A DNA stretch of 64,000 bases from Lentibacillus sp. Marseille-P4043 (GTDB lineage: Bacteria > Bacillota > Bacilli > Bacillales > Amphibacillaceae): the NCBI RefSeq assembly GCF_900258515.1, contig NZ_LT984884.1:3723381-3787380 (forward strand), given 5' to 3'. Numbering within the stretch: position 1 is the first letter of the stretch; each line of letters opens with the position of its first letter. A program made the position numbers and the translations under genes. Below are positions 62,743 to 64,000 of the stretch, piece after piece. A model generated the notes under the pieces. That model worked only from the letters and a program-made list of their open reading frames with translations, ran no database searches and was not told the origin of the DNA.

Positions 62743-63109
62743 TTAAAATTCTCCTTCCACTTCATTAACTCTGATAAACTTAATGGCTATTATTTCAAAT
62801 ACCTGTGTATATGGTAATCGAAATTTGAACCAGATAACAACCTAAAATTGAACCACCTAATAACCCAAGCTTTTTGAGTATTATAACAACAAAAGCGAAA
62901 AGTTTATTGAAAGTAAAATAAAGTAAAACAGTGTGATTCTAAGAATATACCATATTATATTGGTAAGATATTATCATTATACAAATTTAATATAGAATGT
63001 GATTGATTTTGGACTTTGAGATTGTCGTTATAATATGAAAAACTTTACTATGTAATCAAAATATTCAATTTGGGGAAATTGTACAAGAAATCATCAAGGG
63101 GGATACTAA
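62743..63109 (+). promoter_or_regulatory. opuAC upstream region
   Basis: 367 AT-rich bases. TATAAT at 63031-63036 is about 75 bases before the opuAC start, with only a weak -35. No gene or stable hairpin seen. Osmotic induction would act here. Confidence 0.4.
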
Positions 63110-64000
63110 ATGTTAAAAAAACTTTTAGGAATTACAACAGCTTTAATTTTATTAATAGGCTTAACAGCATGTGGAGGAAATACGGACACAGATGATGCTA
63201 GTGCGTCTATTGGTGAAAAGCTTGATTATACGATTGTAGGAATTGATCCAGGAGCTGGGCTTATGGAGATGACAATCAATACAGTACTACCAGAATATGG
63301 TCTCGATGACAAATGGGAAGTTCAAGAAAGCTCTGGTGCCGCAATGACAGCGGAATTAGGAAGTGCAATTGAAAATGAAGAGCCAATCATCGTAACTGGT
63401 TGGATTCCACACTGGAAGTTTTTTAAGTATGATTTAAAGATGCTGGACGATCCAAAAGGTGCTTTTGGCGGGAAAGAGGATATAAACACACTCGTACGGA
63501 AAGGTTTAAAGGAGGATTTGCCTGGCGCATATACGTTCTTTGACCAATTCAATTGGGATCCGGATCACCTGCAAGAGGTAATGCTGAAAATTGAAAATGG
63601 TATGGAAGAACAAGAAGCAGCAAAAGAATGGGTTGAAAATAACGAGGAATTGGTTAATTCTTGGATTGAAGGAGCAGAGCCTGGCAATGGAGCAAAAGTG
63701 AAGGTGCCGTATGTTGCCTGGGCTGATGTAATTGCCAGTTCAAATGTTGTAAAATACGTATTGGATAATAAATTAGATTATAACGTGGAATTAATTCAAG
63801 TAGAACCAGGTCCAATGTTTGCCAGTGTTGCTGATGGAAGTGCAGATGCTATGGTAGGTGCGTGGTTGCCATCCACACATACCGCTTACTATGAAAAGTA
63901 TAAAGGAGATTTTGAAGATTTAGGAGTTAACCTGACTGGTACACGGAATGGTCTTGTTGTTCCTGCTTACATGGATATTGATTCCATTGAAGACTTAATG
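63110..64000 (+). CDS. opuAC: Glycine-betaine ABC transporter substrate-binding lipoprotein (OpuAC-like), partial
   Basis: 297 codons up to the window edge, no stop seen. Signal peptide with lipobox LTAC (Cys21), then OpuAC-type domain starting KLDYTIVGIDPGAGLMEMTI, with TGWIPHWKFFKYDLKMLDDP and a Trp-based betaine box (VAWADVIASSN, GAWLPSTH). Captures glycine betaine or proline betaine outside the cell. AAGGGGGAT lies before the ATG. In other Bacilli the binding protein follows the ATPase and permease genes; here it is first or alone. Confidence 0.92.
   Translation, partial: MLKKLLGITTALILLIGLTACGGNTDTDDASASIGEKLDYTIVGIDPGAGLMEMTINTVLPEYGLDDKWEVQESSGAAMTAELGSAIENEEPIIVTGWIPHWKFFKYDLKMLDDPKGAFGGKEDINTLVRKGLKEDLPGAYTFFDQFNWDPDHLQEVMLKIENGMEEQEAAKEWVENNEELVNSWIEGAEPGNGAKVKVPYVAWADVIASSNVVKYVLDNKLDYNVELIQVEPGPMFASVADGSADAMVGAWLPSTHTAYYEKYKGDFEDLGVNLTGTRNGLVVPAYMDIDSIEDLM

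Overview
The window is a low-GC Firmicute chromosome segment, most likely from a moderately halophilic member of the Bacillaceae (Virgibacillus, Lentibacillus or Oceanobacillus type). The evidence is a set of Bacillus subtilis-like blocks (ycnK-ycnJ-ycnI, yoaS-yozG-yoaT, a yvdTSR-like TetR plus paired SMR operon, a Bce-type RR-HK-ABC module, a SinI protein, type II pantothenate kinase), strong GGAGG ribosome binding sites, and osmolyte uptake genes (a BCCT carrier and an OpuAC-like lipoprotein). No rRNA, tRNA, CRISPR array or prophage was seen.

Layout. 1-2035: an SDR oxidoreductase between a truncated and a complete copy of a non-coding element with terminal inverted repeats. 2231-10466: a surface-glycan cluster (three glycosyltransferases, UDP-GlcNAc 2-epimerase, nucleotide-sugar dehydrogenase, DegT aminotransferase) that also holds about 36 head-to-tail units of a GC-rich 21-bp minisatellite. 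10576-16215: a YczE/YitT membrane protein, SIMPL, GrpB, a GNAT protein, small membrane proteins, a second copy of the non-coding element in opposite orientation, and a DUF4256 gene. 16529-17939: an intact IS4-family element with a 9-bp target duplication. 18001-22304: menC-like gene and the copper genes ycnKJI. 22409-28371: small DUF and GNAT genes, a second minisatellite, a decayed MFS gene, cadC-cadA, and a cold-shock gene. 28479-32069: FMN reductase and LLM flavin oxidoreductase divergent from an HxlR regulator, then a TetR-SMR-SMR operon with its operator inside the promoter spacer. 32354-35625: BCCT carrier, VOC protein and Mn-dependent pyrophosphatase, with traces of an old tandem duplication. 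36496-37911: a second IS4 copy, frameshifted. 38169-45035: UspA/SulP pair, DUF421, CDF transporter, MFS drug exporter, an internally deleted IS remnant and an aldo/keto reductase. 45539-47524: an alpha/beta-hydrolase-fold protein fused to a SARP/BTAD regulator, then an orphan sinI. 47642-52170: yoaT-yozG-yoaS, a 2Fe-2S ferredoxin, coaW and small membrane proteins. 52468-64000: an amino-acid racemase, an HrtBA-like exporter, a complete Bce-type resistance module, a DUF4309-GH3 hexosaminidase, and the start of an opuAC-like gene cut by the window end.

Themes. Most genes fall in short units for metal handling (YcnKJI, CadCA, CDF), envelope stress and drug export (Bce-like, SMR, MFS, HrtBA-like), osmoadaptation and surface glycan synthesis. 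Several regulators have palindromes placed where an operator is expected. The most unusual coding locus is 45539-47071: the hydrolase domain has lost its nucleophile serine and apparently its catalytic histidine, so it looks like a ligand-binding sensor attached to a DNA-binding activator. The non-coding fraction is rich in repeats: two minisatellite families, a TIR-bounded element in three copies, a 15-bp-TIR GC-rich repeat, a palindromic element with 28-bp perfect arms, and three forms of one IS (intact, frameshifted, internally deleted).
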